The notes below the pieces were generated by a model. It had not been told where the DNA came from. It saw nothing but the letters and a program-made list of their open reading frames with translations, and searched no databases. A stretch of DNA of 7,019 nt from Peptococcaceae bacterium BRH_c23. GTDB taxonomy: Bacteria > Bacillota_B > Desulfitobacteriia > Desulfitobacteriales > Desulfitobacteriaceae. Shown one piece after another: positions 6,315-7,019 of this stretch (the first letter of the stretch is position 1; every line of letters begins with the position of its first letter). The DNA is taken from the NCBI GenBank assembly GCA_000961805.1, contig LADV01000229.1:1-7019 (forward strand). The letters are read 5' to 3'. Both the position numbers and the translations under genes were made by a program.

Positions 6315-6343
6315 ATTATACTGGATTAAGTAGGTTGCGTCAA
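6315..6343 (-). promoter_or_regulatory. Sigma-A-type promoter of rpsU-yqeY
   Basis: On the minus strand TTGACG (6343-6338) is followed by exactly 17 bases and a perfect TATAAT (6320-6315). The predicted transcript would start about 6308, leaving a leader of roughly 38 bases before the rpsU ATG. The -35 box forms half of the small palindrome GTCAA-C-TTGAC (6349-6339). Confidence 0.8.
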
Positions 6344-6345
6344 GT

Positions 6346-6393
6346 TGACTTTGCCTGTCATGGTCAGTAAGACTGATCTTCAAAGTCATTTTT
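6346..6393 (+). terminator. Two-part hairpin with T-tract on the plus strand, between HIT gene and rpsU
   Basis: TGACTTTG (6346-6353) pairs perfectly with CAAAGTCA (6381-6388). Inside, GGTCAGT (6362-6368) pairs with ACTGATC (6372-6378) around loop AAG, with one G-T wobble. On the plus strand the outer stem is followed by TTTTT (6389-6393), so it resembles a weak terminator against antisense transcription. On the minus strand no T-run follows, so it is not a clean terminator for the HIT gene, though the structure may still define or stabilise that transcript's end. Confidence 0.35.
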
Positions 6394-6412
6394 ACTTAGC
6401 GTTCATCCAACA

Positions 6413-6763
6413 TTATCCAATTGCAGCGTTGAGAGCCTGCCCCCCGAGCAAATGAACATGCAGGTGTCCCACGACTTGCCCCCCGTCTGTTCCATTATTA
6501 GTGACCACTCTATAACCGGTCTCTGCTACTCCGAATTCCTTTGCTAACCGAGGAATTACCCCGAAAAGGTGTCCCAATAGCTGCTCGTGCTCAGAAGTAA
6601 CATCATTAAGATTCCGCAAATGGATTTTCGGAATTATCACCAAATGCACAGGGGCTAAGGGTTGGATATCTTTGAAAGCAAGGATCTCGTCGTCTTCATA
6701 GGCGATTTCGCTAGGAATATCACGACGGGCAATTTTACAAAAGATACAATCCGACATCGGCAT
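6413..6763 (-). CDS. HIT-family nucleotide hydrolase (HINT-like)
   Basis: Histidine-triad protein of 116 residues, HINT branch. Such cytoplasmic enzymes hydrolyse AMP-linked substrates such as adenosine phosphoramidates; the exact substrate here is not known. The triad HLHVHLL is at 100-106, with H100, H102 and H104 and the expected GGQ in front and GG behind. The amino terminus carries CIFC (C6, C9), zinc ligands in HINT proteins, then the typical KIARRDIPSEIAYEDDEILAF stretch in two parts and PLAPVHLVIIPKIH. I start at the ATG of MPMSD because GGGAGGA lies 7 bases upstream. A TTG at 6814 in the same frame would add 17 residues without family similarity. rpsU follows after 143 bases with its own promoter. 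Confidence 0.93.
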   Translation of the reverse strand: MPMSDCIFCKIARRDIPSEIAYEDDEILAFKDIQPLAPVHLVIIPKIHLRNLNDVTSEHEQLLGHLFGVIPRLAKEFGVAETGYRVVTNNGTDGGQVVGHLHVHLLGGQALNAAIG

Positions 6764-7019
6764 TTTTATTTCCTCCCTTGTAAGATAGATATAGGGTCGA
6801 TGGTTCAAAACCAACCCGAACGTTCCTTGATAACTTACTCCTTATTGTTCAGATGAATTAGTTGACACGTTGGACCTCAATCAGTAAATATCGTGCTATA
6901 ATCACTTTTGGCAGAGAGATAGATGTGCGTTCCTCCTGGATCCCTCTTTTTGAGGCTTATCCGTAAAATAGCGTGTCACTCCACAAGAATGATTCGATGT
7001 TTAGCTGGTTGGGTCACTA
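6764..7019. other. Non-coding region upstream of the HIT gene
   Basis: No gene is convincing in these 256 bases. Minus-strand reading frames are closed near the window edge, so the gene upstream in the usual order is not visible. Near the HIT ribosome binding site, an imperfect hairpin (GGGT 6794-6797 with ACCC 6814-6817 and GGTT 6802-6805 with AACC 6809-6812) would lie in the leader. A second small hairpin, CCTC-TTTTT-GAGG flanked by GGAT and ATCC, covers 6938-6962. I could not find a good minus-strand promoter for the HIT gene here. A plus-strand reading frame from ATG at 6923 stays open to the edge but has no ribosome binding site or recognisable sequence. Confidence 0.4.
6862..6902 (+). 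promoter_or_regulatory. Plus-strand promoter-like elements
   Basis: A perfect TTGACA (6862-6867) is followed after 17 bases by TAAATA (6885-6890), a fair -10. A perfect TATAAT lies at 6897-6902, but it is 29 bases from TTGACA and 21 from TTGGAC (6870-6875), so it lacks a properly spaced -35. Taken together they suggest, weakly, transcription to the right towards a divergent gene beyond the window. Confidence 0.3.

Noticed and set aside
5997..6329. Plus-strand 110-codon reading frame across rpsU and the start of yqeY
   Set aside because: It is antisense to the clearly recognisable S21 protein and crosses the rpsU promoter; it is a shadow frame.
6764..6814. TTG start at 6814 for the HIT protein, with AAGGA upstream
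   Set aside because: It would add 17 residues without family similarity, and the ATG at 6763 has a stronger GGGAGGA box at ideal spacing.
6923..7019. Plus-strand partial gene starting at ATG 6923
   Set aside because: Only 32 codons are visible, no ribosome binding site precedes it, and the translation matches nothing I recognise. It is kept as a note in the non-coding region.

Overview
This window looks like part of the chromosome of an endospore-forming, low-to-moderate-GC member of the Firmicutes. The evidence is the sporulation pair yqfC-yqfD placed upstream of pgpH-ybeY-dgkA-cdd, strong Gram-positive Shine-Dalgarno sequences (GGAGG type), frequent TTG and GTG starts, and the short S21 protein next to yqeY. 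The protein sequences feel closest to Peptococcaceae (Desulfosporosinus/Desulfitobacterium-like). That placement is an impression, not a search result.

All nine confident genes lie on the minus strand, so transcription runs from right to left. The right end (about 6764-7019) is a non-coding leader or intergenic region with promoter-like elements on the plus strand. Then come a HIT-family nucleotide hydrolase (6763-6413), a very good sigma-A-type promoter (TTGACG, 17 nt, TATAAT), rpsU (6269-6093, a 58-residue protein) and yqeY (6079-5627). A clear intrinsic terminator (5569-5610) closes that unit.

The second unit starts with yqfC (5504-5229) and yqfD (5224-4046), which are four bases apart and translationally coupled. 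It continues with pgpH (3973-1685), a membrane cyclic-di-AMP phosphodiesterase of the 7TM-HD type, then ybeY (16S rRNA maturation endonuclease), dgkA (undecaprenol/diacylglycerol kinase) and cdd (cytidine deaminase). This is the conserved Firmicutes sporulation / rRNA maturation / lipid-carrier recycling neighbourhood, with two departures from the Bacillus order: no phoH between yqfD and pgpH, and no era directly after cdd.

Instead of era, the left end (1-181) carries a dense set of hairpins. Two share the octamer CAGGGATG at their tips. This is the one stretch that the recognised genes do not explain. Other regulatory candidates are a 15-base near-palindrome covering the -35 box of a likely internal promoter before ybeY, and a hairpin with a TATAAT box before dgkA. 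Overall the window is an ordinary core-genome region. I see no convincing evidence of a new multi-gene system; the hairpin array is the item most worth following up.
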